Shown: positions 50,845 to 60,581, counted from the first letter of the stretch. The stretch is DNA of 64,000 nt from an uncultured Hyphomicrobiales bacterium (GCA_903902915.1 CAIUWR010000049.1:1-64000); one strand, 5' to 3'. The notes: generated by a model from the letters alone, not told the origin. Translations and numbers: made by a program.

Positions 50845-51885
50845 TTACACAGGCGCTGCGAGGGCGGCGAGGATCGCCGCGCGGTCCATGCCCTTTTCGC
50901 CGATGAAGACGAGGCCGCCAGCGCGCGGGCGGTCCATGGGCCAGGCGCCGTCGAAATGGTGACGGAAGCGCGCGCCCACGCCCTGCACCAGAAGCCGCAT
51001 GGGCTTGCCCGCGACGTCCAGATAACCCTTGATGCGCAGCACGTCATGGGCGCTGGCGATGGATTGCAGATGCGCGATGAAAGCGGGCGCATCAAGGATC
51101 GCGCCCACAGGCGTCGCGAAACTGTCGAAATCCTCGTGGTCGTGCTCCTCCTCGCCGTCGTGGTGGGAGGGGCGGTTCGCCAGATCATCTTCCACGGATG
51201 CCTTGAGGCCGAGCAGAATTTCAGCGGCCACCTTCCCCTCGCGCGTCTCAACGATGCGCACCGCGCGCGGCACGGCGGCGATGATTTCGGCTGAGACGCG
51301 GGCGATGGAGTCCGCGTCCATCAGATCAGCTTTGTTCAGGATGATCAGATCGGCGCAGAGGAGCTGGTCCGTATAGACTTCCTCCAGTGGATTGTCGTGG
51401 TCGATGGACAGATCCTCCGCGCGCTGGGCCTGCAGTTTCGCGGGATCGTCGGCGAAGCGGCCAGCAGCCACCGCTGCGCCATCCACCACGGCGACGACGG
51501 CGTCCACCGTGAGGCGCGAGCGGATCATGGGCCAGTCGAAGGCCTTCACCAAAGGCTTTGGCAGCGCGAGGCCGGAGGTTTCGATGATGATATGGTCGGG
51601 CCGTCGCGGCAGGCTCAGCAGCCGCTCGATGGCGGGCGCGAAATCGTCGGCCACCGTGCAGCAGATGCAGCCATTGGCGAGTTCGACGATATTCTCTTCG
51701 GGACAGGCTTCATCGCCGCAGGCGCGCAGAATGTCGCCATCCACGCCCACGTCGCCAAATTCGTTGATGATCAGCGCGAGGCGCCGCCCGCCGGCGTTCT
51801 CCAGCAGGTGGCGGATCACGGTCGTCTTGCCCGCGCCCAGAAAGCCCGTGATGATGGTGACGGGAATTTTGGCGAAATCGGTCAT
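50845..51885 (-). CDS. cobW: CobW-type GTPase / metallochaperone
   Basis: A 346-residue G3E GTPase. Walker A is TGFLGAGKTTVIRHLL. The metal-binding CxCC motif is in NGCICCTVADDF. IIETSGLALPKPLVKAF and LNKADLMDA follow, and a His/Asp-rich loop (HHDGEEEHDHEDFD) lies around residue 240. In cob operons this protein is thought to deliver cobalt to CobN, which is encoded immediately downstream. It overlaps the DUF1636 gene by 4 bp. Confidence 0.96.
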   Translation of the reverse strand: MTDFAKIPVTIITGFLGAGKTTVIRHLLENAGGRRLALIINEFGDVGVDGDILRACGDEACPEENIVELANGCICCTVADDFAPAIERLLSLPRRPDHIIIETSGLALPKPLVKAFDWPMIRSRLTVDAVVAVVDGAAVAAGRFADDPAKLQAQRAEDLSIDHDNPLEEVYTDQLLCADLIILNKADLMDADSIARVSAEIIAAVPRAVRIVETREGKVAAEILLGLKASVEDDLANRPSHHDGEEEHDHEDFDSFATPVGAILDAPAFIAHLQSIASAHDVLRIKGYLDVAGKPMRLLVQGVGARFRHHFDGAWPMDRPRAGGLVFIGEKGMDRAAILAALAAPV

Positions 51886-52271
51886 GGCTGTCTCTCCGAA
51901 AGGGGCGCGAGCGGCGGCACGCGCGAGATGACGCCGCGCTTCAGCGCTTCGGGCCGCTGCTTCCAGGGAATGAGGCCGTCGCTCGCAGCAGCGTAAAGGG
52001 CGGCGCCGTCGAGAATCACGTCAGCCCCTGTTTCGGCAGGCAGGTCGCCATAGACATAGGTCCATTTGCCCGGCGCCGCGAAGCTGATGGTGCAGGCGCG
52101 TTTGCACACGCTGAGGCATTCGACGGGGATGATGTCCACGGGCGCCAACCGCTCTTCGGCCAGCGCGTTCAAGGCGCGGTGCAGGCGCGCGCCGGCGCGC
52201 TCGGTGGTGGCGAGCCCCGCCTCATCAGCCAGTTTGCAGGTTGTGCAGACATAGATATGCGTCGCCGCCAT
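51882..52271 (-). CDS. DUF1636 family protein, thioredoxin-like 2Fe-2S fold
   Basis: A 129-residue protein starting YVCTTCKLADEAG (CxxC) with a second Cys pair in VECLSVCKRACTISF and a WTYVYGDLP strand. This matches DUF1636, a ferredoxin-like thioredoxin-fold family found next to cobW and cobN in alphaproteobacteria; its role is not established. It is the first gene after the cobalamin riboswitch and is coupled to cobW, so its expression follows B12 demand. The cysteine layout suits a 2Fe-2S cluster or metal binding. Confidence 0.87.
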   Translation of the reverse strand: MAATHIYVCTTCKLADEAGLATTERAGARLHRALNALAEERLAPVDIIPVECLSVCKRACTISFAAPGKWTYVYGDLPAETGADVILDGAALYAAASDGLIPWKQRPEALKRGVISRVPPLAPLSERQP

Positions 52272-52394
52272 GCGCCTCGTCCTTCAGACGCTCCGCCAAG
52301 GGCGAAGCATGGGCGCGGCAACGGCTAACGCCGTGTTCAAGGCCGAAAGGCGATAAACAGCTCTGGGGCACCCCGCCCAAAGCGTTGCATGAGG

Positions 52395-52590
52395 TCGATT
52401 GGCAGGTCTCCTGGCTCGCGGATCAGCGTCGCATCCCGCCTTCCCAGCCCCTCCCGAAGGAAGCGCCAGTGGCTAATTGGCATGCGACTACCCGCTCACA
52501 GTTGCGAGGGCAGCTATGGAATGGGCGGTTTGCGCCGCCGTCACCATATTCCCGATTAACCCTCCGAAAAGGGACCAATCAACCTTAGCA
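52395..52590 (-). promoter_or_regulatory. Cobalamin (adenosylcobalamin) riboswitch
   Basis: The reverse strand carries the conserved elements in order: GGTTGATTGGTCCC...GGGTTAATCGGGAA, then GCTGCCCTCGCAACTGTGAGCGG, then a GCCACTG element, GGGAAGGCGGG, and the B12 box GAGCCAGGAGACCTGCC (complement of 52401-52417). It ends about 125 nt before the DUF1636 start. The leader between holds small hairpins, such as ACGGCGTTAGCCGT (complement of 52321-52334), but no T-run terminator, so control is probably at translation initiation. It governs DUF1636-cobW-cobN-cobG-cobH-cobI-cobJ. Confidence 0.97.
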
Positions 52591-52689
52591 CCGTGCGGGA
52601 GAGGGGCATTGATGTCAATCTCCTTTCCATGGCATCCCTTGGCGATGCGCCGCGCTTTCCCGGCGCTTTGACCCCGACAGGCCCAGCAT

Positions 52690-53307
52690 ATGACCGGACA
52701 GGACACCGAAGCCGAGCGCCGCCACCGCGAGAAAATGGCGAAGCGCAAGGCGGTTCAGGACGCGGAGGTCGCTTCCAAGACCATCGCGCAAAAGGCGCTG
52801 CTGATCGTCCATACGGGGCCGGGCAAGGGCAAGTCGACCGCCGCCTTCGGCTTGATCATGCGGGCGCTTGGCCATGGCTGGCATGTGGGAATCGTGCAAT
52901 TCATCAAGGGCGCGTGGGAGACGGGGGAGCGGCGCACGCTCGACCATTTCCCCGATCAGGTGCGCTGGCGCACCATGGGCGAGGGCTTCACCTGGGAGAC
53001 GCAGGATCGCGCCCGGGATGTGGCCGCCGCCGAGGCCGCATGGGCCAAGGTGCTGGAATTGATGGCCGATCCCGCCATCCGCCTCCTGGTGCTGGATGAA
53101 CTCAACATTGCGTTGCGCTATGATTATCTGCCGCTGGCGACGGTGGTCGAGACCCTGAAGGCGCGGCGCGGCGATCTGCATGTGGTCGTCACCGGGCGCA
53201 ACGCCAAGCCTGAACTGATCGAGGCGGCGGATCTGGTGACCGAGATGGTCGCGGTGAAGCACCATTTTGCGGCGGGCGTGAAGGCGCAGGAGGGGATCGA
53301 GTTTTGA
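52690..53307 (+). CDS. cobO: Cob(I)yrinic acid a,c-diamide adenosyltransferase
   Basis: A 205-residue CobA/BtuR/CobO-type enzyme that adds the 5'-deoxyadenosyl ligand from ATP to Co(I). The P-loop is [57 protein letters not shown] and [22 protein letters not shown] are family blocks. It is divergent from the riboswitch-led operon, with about 100 bp for its promoter, and overlaps cobQ by 4 bp. Confidence 0.96.
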   Translation: MTGQDTEAERRHREKMAKRKAVQDAEVASKTIAQKALLIVHTGPGKGKSTAAFGLIMRALGHGWHVGIVQFIKGAWETGERRTLDHFPDQVRWRTMGEGFTWETQDRARDVAAAEAAWAKVLELMADPAIRLLVLDELNIALRYDYLPLATVVETLKARRGDLHVVVTGRNAKPELIEAADLVTEMVAVKHHFAAGVKAQEGIEF

Positions 53308-54773
53308 CCCCCATGCGCGGCAAGGCCCTCATGATTCAGGGCGTGGGTTCGGATGTCGGCAAATCGCTGGTCGTCGCCGGGCTCTGCCGCGTGTTCCGCA
53401 ATCGCGGCCTCGCCGTGCGCCCCTTCAAGCCGCAGAACATGTCCAACAATGCGGCGGTGACGGGGGATGGCGGCGAGATCGGCCGCGCGCAGGCCTTGCA
53501 GGCGCGGGCCTGCGGGGCGCCCGCCAGCGTTCACATGAATCCCGTCTTGCTGAAGCCCCAGAGCCAGATCGGCTCGCAGATCGTGGTGCAGGGCAAGGTG
53601 CGCGGAACCGCCAACGCCCGCGATTATCAGGCGCTGAAGCCGCTGTTGCTGGGCGCGGTGCTGGAGAGTTTCGAGCGCCTGCGGGCTGAGGCGGACCTCG
53701 TGCTTGTGGAGGGGGCTGGCAGCGCGGCGGAGATCAACCTGCGCGCCAACGACATCGCCAATATGGGCTTCGCCCGCGCCGCCGATGTCCCCGTGATCAT
53801 TCTGGGCGACATCGACCGGGGCGGGGTCATCGCGCAGATCGTGGGCACGCAGGTCGTCATCGCGCCGGACGACGCCGCCTTGGTGGCGGGCTTTCTGGTC
53901 AACCGCTTTCGCGGCGATCCGACCCTGTTCGAGGCGGGCTTGCAGGCGATTGCGGAACGCTCGAACTGGCCCTCGCTGGGCCTCATCCCCTATTTCGCCG
54001 ACGCCGGGCGCCTGCCCGCCGAAGATGCGCTGGCGCTCGACCAGCGGGGCGCGCCGGGCGACGCGCCGATCACCATCGCGGTGCTGCAATTGCCGCGCAT
54101 TTCCAATTTCGACGATTTCGATCCGTTGAAAGCGGAGCCCGGCGTGCGGCTGGTCTTCGTGCGGCGCGGGGAGACGATCCCGGTCGAGGCGCAATTGGTG
54201 ATCATCCCCGGCTCAAAGGCGACCATCGCTGACCTTGCGGCGCTGCGGGAACAAGGCTGGCACATTGATCTGGCCGCCCATGTGCGGCGCGGCGGGCGGG
54301 TGCTGGGGATTTGCGGCGGCTATCAGATGCTGGGCGCGCGGATAGACGACCCAGAGGGAATCGAGGGCGAGACGGGCGGCTGCGAGGGGCTGGGCCTGCT
54401 GGATGTGGCCACGGTCATGGCGGCGTCGAAAACTTTGGCGCAAGTCTCCGGCCATTGCCTGATCGAGGGGGCGCCTTTCGCGGGCTATGAAATGCACCTT
54501 GGCCGCACGCAGGGGCCTGACGCCCTGCGCCCAGTGCTGGAAATGGCCGATGGGCGGTGCGATGGCGCCATGTCGGCGAATCAACATGTGCGCGGGGTCT
54601 ATGTGCACGGGTTGTTCAACGACGACCGGCAGCGGGCGGCGTGGCTCAGGTGGATCGGGGCGGGCGCGTCGGATCTCGCCTATGAGCAAAGCGTCGAAGA
54701 CACGCTCGACGCGCTGGCGGCGCATCTGGAGCGGCATATCGACTGCGACCGGATTTTCAGTTTAGCGCGATAA
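53304..54773 (+). CDS. cobQ: Cobyric acid synthase
   Basis: A 489-residue amidase that adds amides to carboxylates b, d, e and g of adenosylcobyrinate a,c-diamide. The N-terminal P-loop is [19 protein letters not shown], with [12 protein letters not shown] and [13 protein letters not shown] following. The glutaminase nucleophile is in [12 protein letters not shown] and its His in [12 protein letters not shown] prefer the TTG start at 53304 (TTGA overlap with cobO): AGGAGGGG lies 8 nt upstream of it but 17 nt from ATG 53313. Its 3' end overlaps convergent cobD by 17 bp. Confidence 0.96.
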   Translation: MTPMRGKALMIQGVGSDVGKSLVVAGLCRVFRNRGLAVRPFKPQNMSNNAAVTGDGGEIGRAQALQARACGAPASVHMNPVLLKPQSQIGSQIVVQGKVRGTANARDYQALKPLLLGAVLESFERLRAEADLVLVEGAGSAAEINLRANDIANMGFARAADVPVIILGDIDRGGVIAQIVGTQVVIAPDDAALVAGFLVNRFRGDPTLFEAGLQAIAERSNWPSLGLIPYFADAGRLPAEDALALDQRGAPGDAPITIAVLQLPRISNFDDFDPLKAEPGVRLVFVRRGETIPVEAQLVIIPGSKATIADLAALREQGWHIDLAAHVRRGGRVLGICGGYQMLGARIDDPEGIEGETGGCEGLGLLDVATVMAASKTLAQVSGHCLIEGAPFAGYEMHLGRTQGPDALRPVLEMADGRCDGAMSANQHVRGVYVHGLFNDDRQRAAWLRWIGAGASDLAYEQSVEDTLDALAAHLERHIDCDRIFSLAR

Positions 54774-55722
54774 GCGCGGCGACGATGGTCAGGGCCTGAA
54801 CCATCAGCGCGCGCCGGTAGAGCTGGAGCGCGATGCGGATGTCCCCTGCTGTGGCTTCCGCTCGTCCATCGCCCATGAAAGCGTCGTCGGTCAGCTCCGT
54901 TCCATAGACGCGGGGACCGGCCAACTTGAGCCCCAGCGAGCCCGCCATGGCCGCCTCGGGCCAGCCTGCGTTGGGGGAGTTATGACGCCCGGCATCGCGG
55001 CGCAGCGCTTCCAGTCCCCGCCGCGCGCTCAGGCCGGGGGAGAGGGAGGCGGCGATCAGGATCAACAAGGCTGTGAGCCGGGAGGCCGGGAGATTGACGA
55101 GGTCATCGAACCGCGCCGCCGCCCAGCCGAAGGCCTCATGGCGCTTGGTGCGGTGGCCGATCATGCTGTCGGCGGTGTTGGCGGCCTTGTAGAGCACGCC
55201 GCCCGGCAAGCCGCCCAGCGCCATCCAGAACAGGGGCGCCACCACCCCATCGGAGAAATTTTCGGCCAGGCTCTCGATGGCCGCGCGGGCGACCCCCGCT
55301 TCGTCGAGCACCGAAACATTGCGCCCCACGATCATGGAGACCGCGCGGCGCCCGCCCTCAAGCCCCTGCGCCTCCAGCGCCTGTGCGACCGCCGCCACAT
55401 GCTCGTGCAGGCTGCGCTGGGCGGGCAGGCTCGCGGCAAAAAGGACGAGGAGCGCAAAGCCGAGCCAGCCCGTCAGCGCCCATTGCAGGGCCAGCGCGAC
55501 GCCCCCCGTCACCGCCAGAAGCAGGACCAGCGCGAGGCAACCGGCGAGCTTGCGGGCGCGAAAGGAGGCGCCCTCCCGGTTGAGCGCGCTATCCAGCGCC
55601 CGAATCAGCGCGCCGATCCAGCTCACGGGATGGCCGATTGCGCGATAGAGCGCTTGGGGATAACCAAACAGGGCTTCGCAGACGAGCGCTGCGGCGGCGA
55701 GGAGCAGGGACGCGGTGAGCAT
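54757..55722 (-). CDS. cobD: Adenosylcobinamide-phosphate synthase
   Basis: A 321-residue inner-membrane enzyme (CbiB in the other nomenclature) that joins aminopropanol phosphate to adenosylcobyric acid. Several hydrophobic helices lie in the first 130 residues and near the C-terminus. [23 protein letters not shown], the conserved [32 protein letters not shown] and [21 protein letters not shown] identify it. Its start codon overlaps or abuts that of divergent cobC, leaving no intergenic promoter space. Confidence 0.95.
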   Translation of the reverse strand: MLTASLLLAAAALVCEALFGYPQALYRAIGHPVSWIGALIRALDSALNREGASFRARKLAGCLALVLLLAVTGGVALALQWALTGWLGFALLVLFAASLPAQRSLHEHVAAVAQALEAQGLEGGRRAVSMIVGRNVSVLDEAGVARAAIESLAENFSDGVVAPLFWMALGGLPGGVLYKAANTADSMIGHRTKRHEAFGWAAARFDDLVNLPASRLTALLILIAASLSPGLSARRGLEALRRDAGRHNSPNAGWPEAAMAGSLGLKLAGPRVYGTELTDDAFMGDGRAEATAGDIRIALQLYRRALMVQALTIVAALIALN

Positions 55723-56746
55723 GAGCCTTCCAATGGGCGTGAGCGGCGATGCGGAACGGCTCCTCCGGCACGGCGGAAATCTCGCCGCAGCGCGAAGGCT
55801 TTTCCCCGGCGCGCCTGAACCGTGGATCGACCTCTCCACCGGGATCAATGCAAGGCCTTACCCGGTGGGCGAAATTTCTGCGGCATCGTGGCGCCGTTTG
55901 CCAGAAGAAAATGCGACCAAGGCGCTGGAGGCCGCCGCACGGCGCGCCTATGGGGCGCCAGAGGCCGCAGCCGTCGTCGCTGCGCCCGGCACGCAGGCGC
56001 TGATCGGGCTCTTGCCGCTGCTGTTTCCCGCCAAGCGAGTCGGGATCCTCGATTTCACCTATGCGGAACACGCGCTTTGCTGGTCGCAGGCGGGCGCGCT
56101 GGTCGAGACGGTAGACCGTCTCGACGCGCTGGCGCGCTTCGACCTTGGGGTGGTCGTGAACCCCAACAATCCCGATGGTCGGCAGGCTCCGCCGCAGGAT
56201 CTGCTGGCGGTGGCGCGCGAACTGGGGGCCAACGGCGGGCGGCTGATCGTCGACGAGGCCTTCGTCGATCTGCTGCCGACGGGCGCCAGCGTCGCGCCTG
56301 TGCTGCCGCAGGCCGGGCTGATCGTGCTGCGCTCCTTTGGTAAGGCCTATGGGCTGGCCGGGCTGCGGCTGGGTTTCGCGTTGGCGGGCGCGGCGGACGC
56401 GGAGGCGATGGGCCGGGCGCTGGGGCCGTGGCCCGTGTCGGGCGCGGCCATCGAGATCGGCCTGCGGGCGCTGGAGGATCAGGCCTGGATCGAGGCCGCG
56501 CGCGCCCATGCGCAAAGCGACGCGGCGCGTCTCGATGGGCTGCTGCGCGCAGCGGGCTTCAGCCCCAAAGGCGGAACGCCCCTGTTCCGCTGGGTCACCT
56601 GCGACGACGCCCACGGGGAATTCCTGCGTCTGGCGTCGCGCGGGGTGCTGGCCCGCGCTTTCGCGAGCCAGCCGCAGGCGCTGCGCTTTGGCGTACCCGC
56701 CGACGAGGAGACCTGGCGCCGCCTCGCCCGGCGTTTGGACGCCTAA
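55715..56746 (+). CDS. cobC: L-threonine-O-3-phosphate decarboxylase (CobC)
   Basis: A PLP enzyme of 337-343 residues making (R)-1-amino-2-propanol phosphate for the nucleotide loop. LRHGGNLAAARRLFPG is the substrate end of the family. VVNPNNPDGRQAPP and LIVDEAFVDLLP bind the cofactor. The PLP lysine is in LRSFGKAYGLAGLRLGF. The start is uncertain: GTG 55715, ATG 55721 and ATG 55733 are all possible, and only 55715 has a fair GGAG upstream. Any of these lies within or next to the start of divergent cobD. Confidence 0.93.
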   Translation: MSMSLPMGVSGDAERLLRHGGNLAAARRLFPGAPEPWIDLSTGINARPYPVGEISAASWRRLPEENATKALEAAARRAYGAPEAAAVVAAPGTQALIGLLPLLFPAKRVGILDFTYAEHALCWSQAGALVETVDRLDALARFDLGVVVNPNNPDGRQAPPQDLLAVARELGANGGRLIVDEAFVDLLPTGASVAPVLPQAGLIVLRSFGKAYGLAGLRLGFALAGAADAEAMGRALGPWPVSGAAIEIGLRALEDQAWIEAARAHAQSDAARLDGLLRAAGFSPKGGTPLFRWVTCDDAHGEFLRLASRGVLARAFASQPQALRFGVPADEETWRRLARRLDA

Positions 56747-58425
56747 TTGCCCGTGGCGTTGCGGGCCGCCTGAATCTTCTGCTTGATGGCCTCGAGATTG
56801 AAGCTCGCGCCTTTTTGCATCGGCGGGAAATCAATGGCCGTCTGCGCCAGTTTTTCGACTTGCTGCTGCACGAAGACGAAGCGCCAGAATTCGTATTTGA
56901 ACCAGCCGAAATAGTCCTGCGCCCCGATCTTGGTGCCGCTGTCGGGCCAGCCCGTGCGCTCGAATGGATCGAGGCGCAAATTGGTGATGAAGGGCACGTC
57001 CACCCGGCTCTTCTCGCCCAGCCAGCCCGAGGGTTGGTCGATGAAACGATATTTGTAATCGTCGATCCGCACCGCGCCCAATTCGCTCTCGCCAAAATAC
57101 CAGAGCTCGTGCCGGTTCGACGGCCCCTTTCCGGTGATCAGATCGAGCTGGTTGTAGCCGTCCAGATAGACCTTGTAATCGCGATCGCCGATCTTCTTGC
57201 CCTTCTTCAGTTCCTCGCCGATGTTCGGATTGCCCGCAGCGGCCAGGAAAGTCGGGAACCAGTCAAGGCCGGAGATGATGCCGTTCTCCACCTTGCCCGC
57301 AGGCGTCTTGCCCGGCCAGCGCACGATGGCGGGCACGCGGAAGCCGCCCTCCATCACCGTGCCCTTGGACTGCGCGAAAGGCGTCTGGCCGCCATCGGGC
57401 CAGGTGAAGACCTCCGTGCCATTGTCGGTGGTGACGACGACGATCGTATTGTCGTCGACACCCATATCTTTCAGCTTCTGCATGACGATGCCAATGTCGT
57501 CATCGAACTGCGCCATGCCCGCTTCCTGAATCGACCAGCCGTTCGCGGAGTTGCGCAGGGCCTCGTATTTTGGCGCGAGATGCGTGACGATATGCATGCG
57601 TGTGGGATTGAGCCAGACGAAAAAAGGCTTGTTGTCCGCCTTGGCCTTTTCCATGAAACCGAGCGCCAGATCGCGGATTTCATCGTCGACCGTCTCCATC
57701 CGCACCGGGCATAATTCCCCTGCGTCCTCGATTCGCTGCTTGCCGATTTTGCCCCAGCGCGGATCCTCGGTCGCATCGTCCACCGTCGTCGCCCATGAGT
57801 GGACCATGTTGCGCGGCCCGACCTGGCTTCTCAGATCCTGCGGGTAATTGGGATGGCAGGGATCCTCCATCGCGTCGAGGTGGTAGAGATAGCCCATGAA
57901 TTCGTCGAAGCCATGTACGGTGGGCAGGAATTCGTTGCGGTCGCCAAGGTGGTTCTTGCCGAACTGACCAGTGGCGTAGCCCATGTCCTTGAGAGCCGAG
58001 GCGAGGGTCACGGCTTCCGCAGGCAGGCCTATCAGCGCGCCCGCTTGCCCCACGGTCGTCATGCCGGTGCGGATCGGCAGCTCGCCGGTGATGAAGGCGG
58101 CGCGGCCCGCCGTGCAGCTCGCCTCCGCATAATAATCGGTGAAGAGCATGCCTTCGGCGGCGATCTTGTCGATATTGGGCGTGCGCCCCGCCATCAGGCC
58201 GCGATGATAGGCGCCGATGTTCCACATGCCGATGTCGTCGCCCATGATGACGATGATGTTGGGACGCTGGGGCGCAGGCGTCGGCCTTGGCTGCGGCTGG
58301 GGCGTTTGGGCGACGGCGGCCGACGACAGCGCCGTCACAGCCATTGCGCAGGTTCCGCCCAGCAACATGGCGCGGCGCGTGGCGGCGCGCTTGCTGTCCT
58401 TGTCACCCAAACGATCATTGGTCAT
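56743..58425 (-). CDS. Arylsulfatase-type sulfatase, exported
   Basis: A 560-residue type I sulfatase with a Tat-like leader (RRAMLLGGTCAMAVTALSSA) and a Pro-rich linker (PQPQPRPTPAPQRP). The metal site starts NIIVIMGDDIG. The formylglycine motif is CTAGRAAFITG, in which Cys becomes the catalytic aldehyde and Arg follows at +4. HLGDRNEFLPTVHGFDEF, VVTTDNGTEVFTW and KGTVMEGGFRVPAIVRWPG are conserved sulfatase blocks. The start at 58425 has AAGGAG 6 nt upstream. The activating enzyme is encoded divergently 197 bp away. Its 3' end overlaps convergent cobC by 4 bp. The substrate sulfate ester is unknown. Confidence 0.95.
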   Translation of the reverse strand: MTNDRLGDKDSKRAATRRAMLLGGTCAMAVTALSSAAVAQTPQPQPRPTPAPQRPNIIVIMGDDIGMWNIGAYHRGLMAGRTPNIDKIAAEGMLFTDYYAEASCTAGRAAFITGELPIRTGMTTVGQAGALIGLPAEAVTLASALKDMGYATGQFGKNHLGDRNEFLPTVHGFDEFMGYLYHLDAMEDPCHPNYPQDLRSQVGPRNMVHSWATTVDDATEDPRWGKIGKQRIEDAGELCPVRMETVDDEIRDLALGFMEKAKADNKPFFVWLNPTRMHIVTHLAPKYEALRNSANGWSIQEAGMAQFDDDIGIVMQKLKDMGVDDNTIVVVTTDNGTEVFTWPDGGQTPFAQSKGTVMEGGFRVPAIVRWPGKTPAGKVENGIISGLDWFPTFLAAAGNPNIGEELKKGKKIGDRDYKVYLDGYNQLDLITGKGPSNRHELWYFGESELGAVRIDDYKYRFIDQPSGWLGEKSRVDVPFITNLRLDPFERTGWPDSGTKIGAQDYFGWFKYEFWRFVFVQQQVEKLAQTAIDFPPMQKGASFNLEAIKQKIQAARNATGN

Positions 58426-58622
58426 GCGCCGCTCCTTTTTGCGAAGATGTCCGCAATCCACATCAGGCGGCGCAAAGGCCCAACAACATTTGTGCGGATC
58501 GCCCTGTCGGTCAGCGCGGCTGCCCAAATGGGTATGGGCCTGACCGAATGGGGCGGGGGCGGAGGCGGCCGATCCGTGGAAGATTGCCGCCATCATCCGA
58601 CGCGCGCAGGAGCGCTGAAACC

Positions 58623-59591
58623 ATGACATCAGGCGATGGGGCGACTTCACGGAAGACGGCGCGAACAGAGGCGATGATCCGGATCGAGGGAGGCGCCTTC
58701 CTCATGGGCTCGGACAAGCATTATGTGGAGGAGGCGCCGGTGCGCCGGGTCGTCGTGGACGGGTTCTGGATGGATCGCGCACCGGTCACCAACGCTGATT
58801 TCAGCGCCTTCGTCGCCGCCACGGGCCATGTCACCTTCGCCGAGCGCAAGCCCGACCCGAAAGACTATCCCGGCGCCCTGCCGCATATGCTGCGGGCGGG
58901 ATCGCTGGTGTTCAAACCCGCGCCCCATCCGGTCTCGCTCAAGGACTGGAGCCAGTGGTGGACCTTTCAGTTTGGCGCGGACTGGCGTCATCCCTATGGT
59001 CCGGACTCCTCCATCAAGGGCCTCGACGATCATCCTGTGGTGCATGTGGCCTATCCGGACGCGCTGGCCTATGCGCGCTGGGCGGGCAAGAGCCTGCCGA
59101 CGGAGGCCCAATGGGAATATGCGGCGAGGGGCGGGCTGGAGGGCGCGGAATTCGCCTGGGGGGACGAATTGACGCCGGGCGGCCGCCACATGGCCAATAT
59201 ATGGCAAGGCGCCTTTCCCTTCCAGAACACCTGCGAGGATGGCTATGCGCGCACCTCTCCCGTGGGCAGCTATCCGCCCAATGGCTACGGGCTCCTCGAC
59301 ATGATCGGCAATGTCTGGGAGTGGACGTCCGACTGGTACGAGCCCAGACATCTCGATGAAGCGCTGAAAGCCTGCTGCGTTCCGCGCAATCCGCGCGGTG
59401 GACGCGAGGAGCGCAGCTATGACCCGACCCTGCCGGGCGTCCGCATTCCCCGCAAGGCGCTCAAGGGCGGCTCGCATCTGTGCGCGCCCAGCTATTGCAG
59501 GCGCTACCGTCCCGCGGCCCGCCACCCCGAGCCCATCGACACCTCCACCAGCCATGTGGGATTTCGCTGCGTCCTGACCGACGCGCGGTGA
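58623..59591 (+). CDS. Formylglycine-generating enzyme (sulfatase activator)
   Basis: A 322-residue SUMF1/FGE-fold protein. It begins with IRIEGGAFLMGSDKHYVEEAPVR-type sequence, then SLPTEAQWEYAARGG, GLLDMIGNVWEWTSDWY and the catalytic pair of cysteines in GGSHLCAPSYCRRYRPAAR. The spacing matches the copper-binding active-site cysteines of true FGEs rather than the cysteine-less FGE-like proteins. It oxidises the sulfatase cysteine to formylglycine with O2. Divergent with its likely client gene. Start ATG 58623. Confidence 0.95.
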   Translation: MTSGDGATSRKTARTEAMIRIEGGAFLMGSDKHYVEEAPVRRVVVDGFWMDRAPVTNADFSAFVAATGHVTFAERKPDPKDYPGALPHMLRAGSLVFKPAPHPVSLKDWSQWWTFQFGADWRHPYGPDSSIKGLDDHPVVHVAYPDALAYARWAGKSLPTEAQWEYAARGGLEGAEFAWGDELTPGGRHMANIWQGAFPFQNTCEDGYARTSPVGSYPPNGYGLLDMIGNVWEWTSDWYEPRHLDEALKACCVPRNPRGGREERSYDPTLPGVRIPRKALKGGSHLCAPSYCRRYRPAARHPEPIDTSTSHVGFRCVLTDAR

Positions 59592-59659
59592 AAATCTTTC
59601 CAGGCATGGATCGCGATTAACCGCTATGCTACAGCTCCACCCAAGCAAGGCGGCGCATC

Positions 59660-60208
59660 ATGGACGACATAGCGAACCCCACAGGCTCCGGCGCGGAAAG
59701 CACGCAGACCGCCCGGCATTCGTTCCGTTTTCACATTCCTCATCAGCACCTTGAAACCGTATTTGGCGGCGACTGGTTCGCCTTGAAGGCGGAAGCGTTC
59801 GCGCGCTTCTTCGGAACACCGATTTTCCTCATCGGCCAGACCGTCGTGGTCGGACTGTGGATCGCGGCGAACGTTTGGGGCTTCACGTCCTTCGACATCT
59901 ATCCCTTCATCCTGCTGAATCTCGCCTTCAGCCTGCAAGCGGCCTATGCAGCGCCGCTGATCCTGCTGGCGCAAACGCGGCAAGCCGACCGCGACAAGGC
60001 CCATGCGCAAGCCGACGCGGCCCATCGCGAGGACATTCATCAGGCGAGCGAAAGGCGGCAGGCCCTGCAAGAGGAACAGACCCGCCTGTTGGTCGACATG
60101 ATGCAGCAGAACACCCGGCTGACCGAGCAGATCAAATCGCTGACGGAGCGTGTCGAGATCCTCACCCTCGAGGTTCACAAATCGGTGGTCGCCGCCCGCC
60201 AGGATTGA
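59660..60208 (+). CDS. DUF1003 family membrane protein
   Basis: A 182-residue protein with two adjacent hydrophobic helices (about 55-75, FFGTPIFLIGQTVVVGLWIAA; about 82-105, YPFILLNLAFSLQAAYAAP) and a long charged C-terminal coiled coil (Gln/Glu/Arg/Asp-rich, 110-180). FDIYPFILLNL and the following AAPLILLAQTRQADRDK are the DUF1003 marks. Function of the family is unknown. Confidence 0.9.
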   Translation: MDDIANPTGSGAESTQTARHSFRFHIPHQHLETVFGGDWFALKAEAFARFFGTPIFLIGQTVVVGLWIAANVWGFTSFDIYPFILLNLAFSLQAAYAAPLILLAQTRQADRDKAHAQADAAHREDIHQASERRQALQEEQTRLLVDMMQQNTRLTEQIKSLTERVEILTLEVHKSVVAARQD

Positions 60209-60212
60209 ACGC

Positions 60213-60581
60213 TCACGCCACGCGGCGAAACCGACGCAGGTCCGGGGTCGAGGGCGGCCCCGTGATCTGACCCTGACGCGCGGGATCCAGACTGGCCGAC
60301 AAAAAGCGCTCAAGCACGACATTCAGGGCGGCGGCGTCGAAGGTCGGTTCCGACGTCGACTCGTCGGCGATGCGCCGCCAGGCCTCCTCCGCAGCGGCGA
60401 GGGTGAAGCATTCCACCGCCCATAAAACCGATTGCGAAAAAGCGACGTTGCGCGCGACGCTGAAGGCGCTCAGGCGATCCACCAAAGCTGGATCCAGACG
60501 CGCCCGCATCTCGCTTTCTAGAATCTCCGGATTATCCATTCGCCTGCCCAGCTCCAGCAGGAGATCGACCAGTGCGACCAT
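60213..60581 (-). CDS. Hypothetical protein (122 aa)
   Basis: A mostly helical protein without membrane segments or known motifs. It contains RMDNPEILESEMRARLDPAL and a hydrophobic-acidic C-terminal helix. Codon bias is consistent with a gene. Its 3' end is 4 bp from the convergent DUF1003 gene. No family recognised. Confidence 0.6.
   Translation of the reverse strand: MVALVDLLLELGRRMDNPEILESEMRARLDPALVDRLSAFSVARNVAFSQSVLWAVECFTLAAAEEAWRRIADESTSEPTFDAAALNVVLERFLSASLDPARQGQITGPPSTPDLRRFRRVA

Noticed and set aside
53313-54773. ATG 53313 as the cobQ start
   Set aside because: The only good ribosome site is 17 nt away from it but 8 nt from TTG 53304, which also overlaps the cobO stop.
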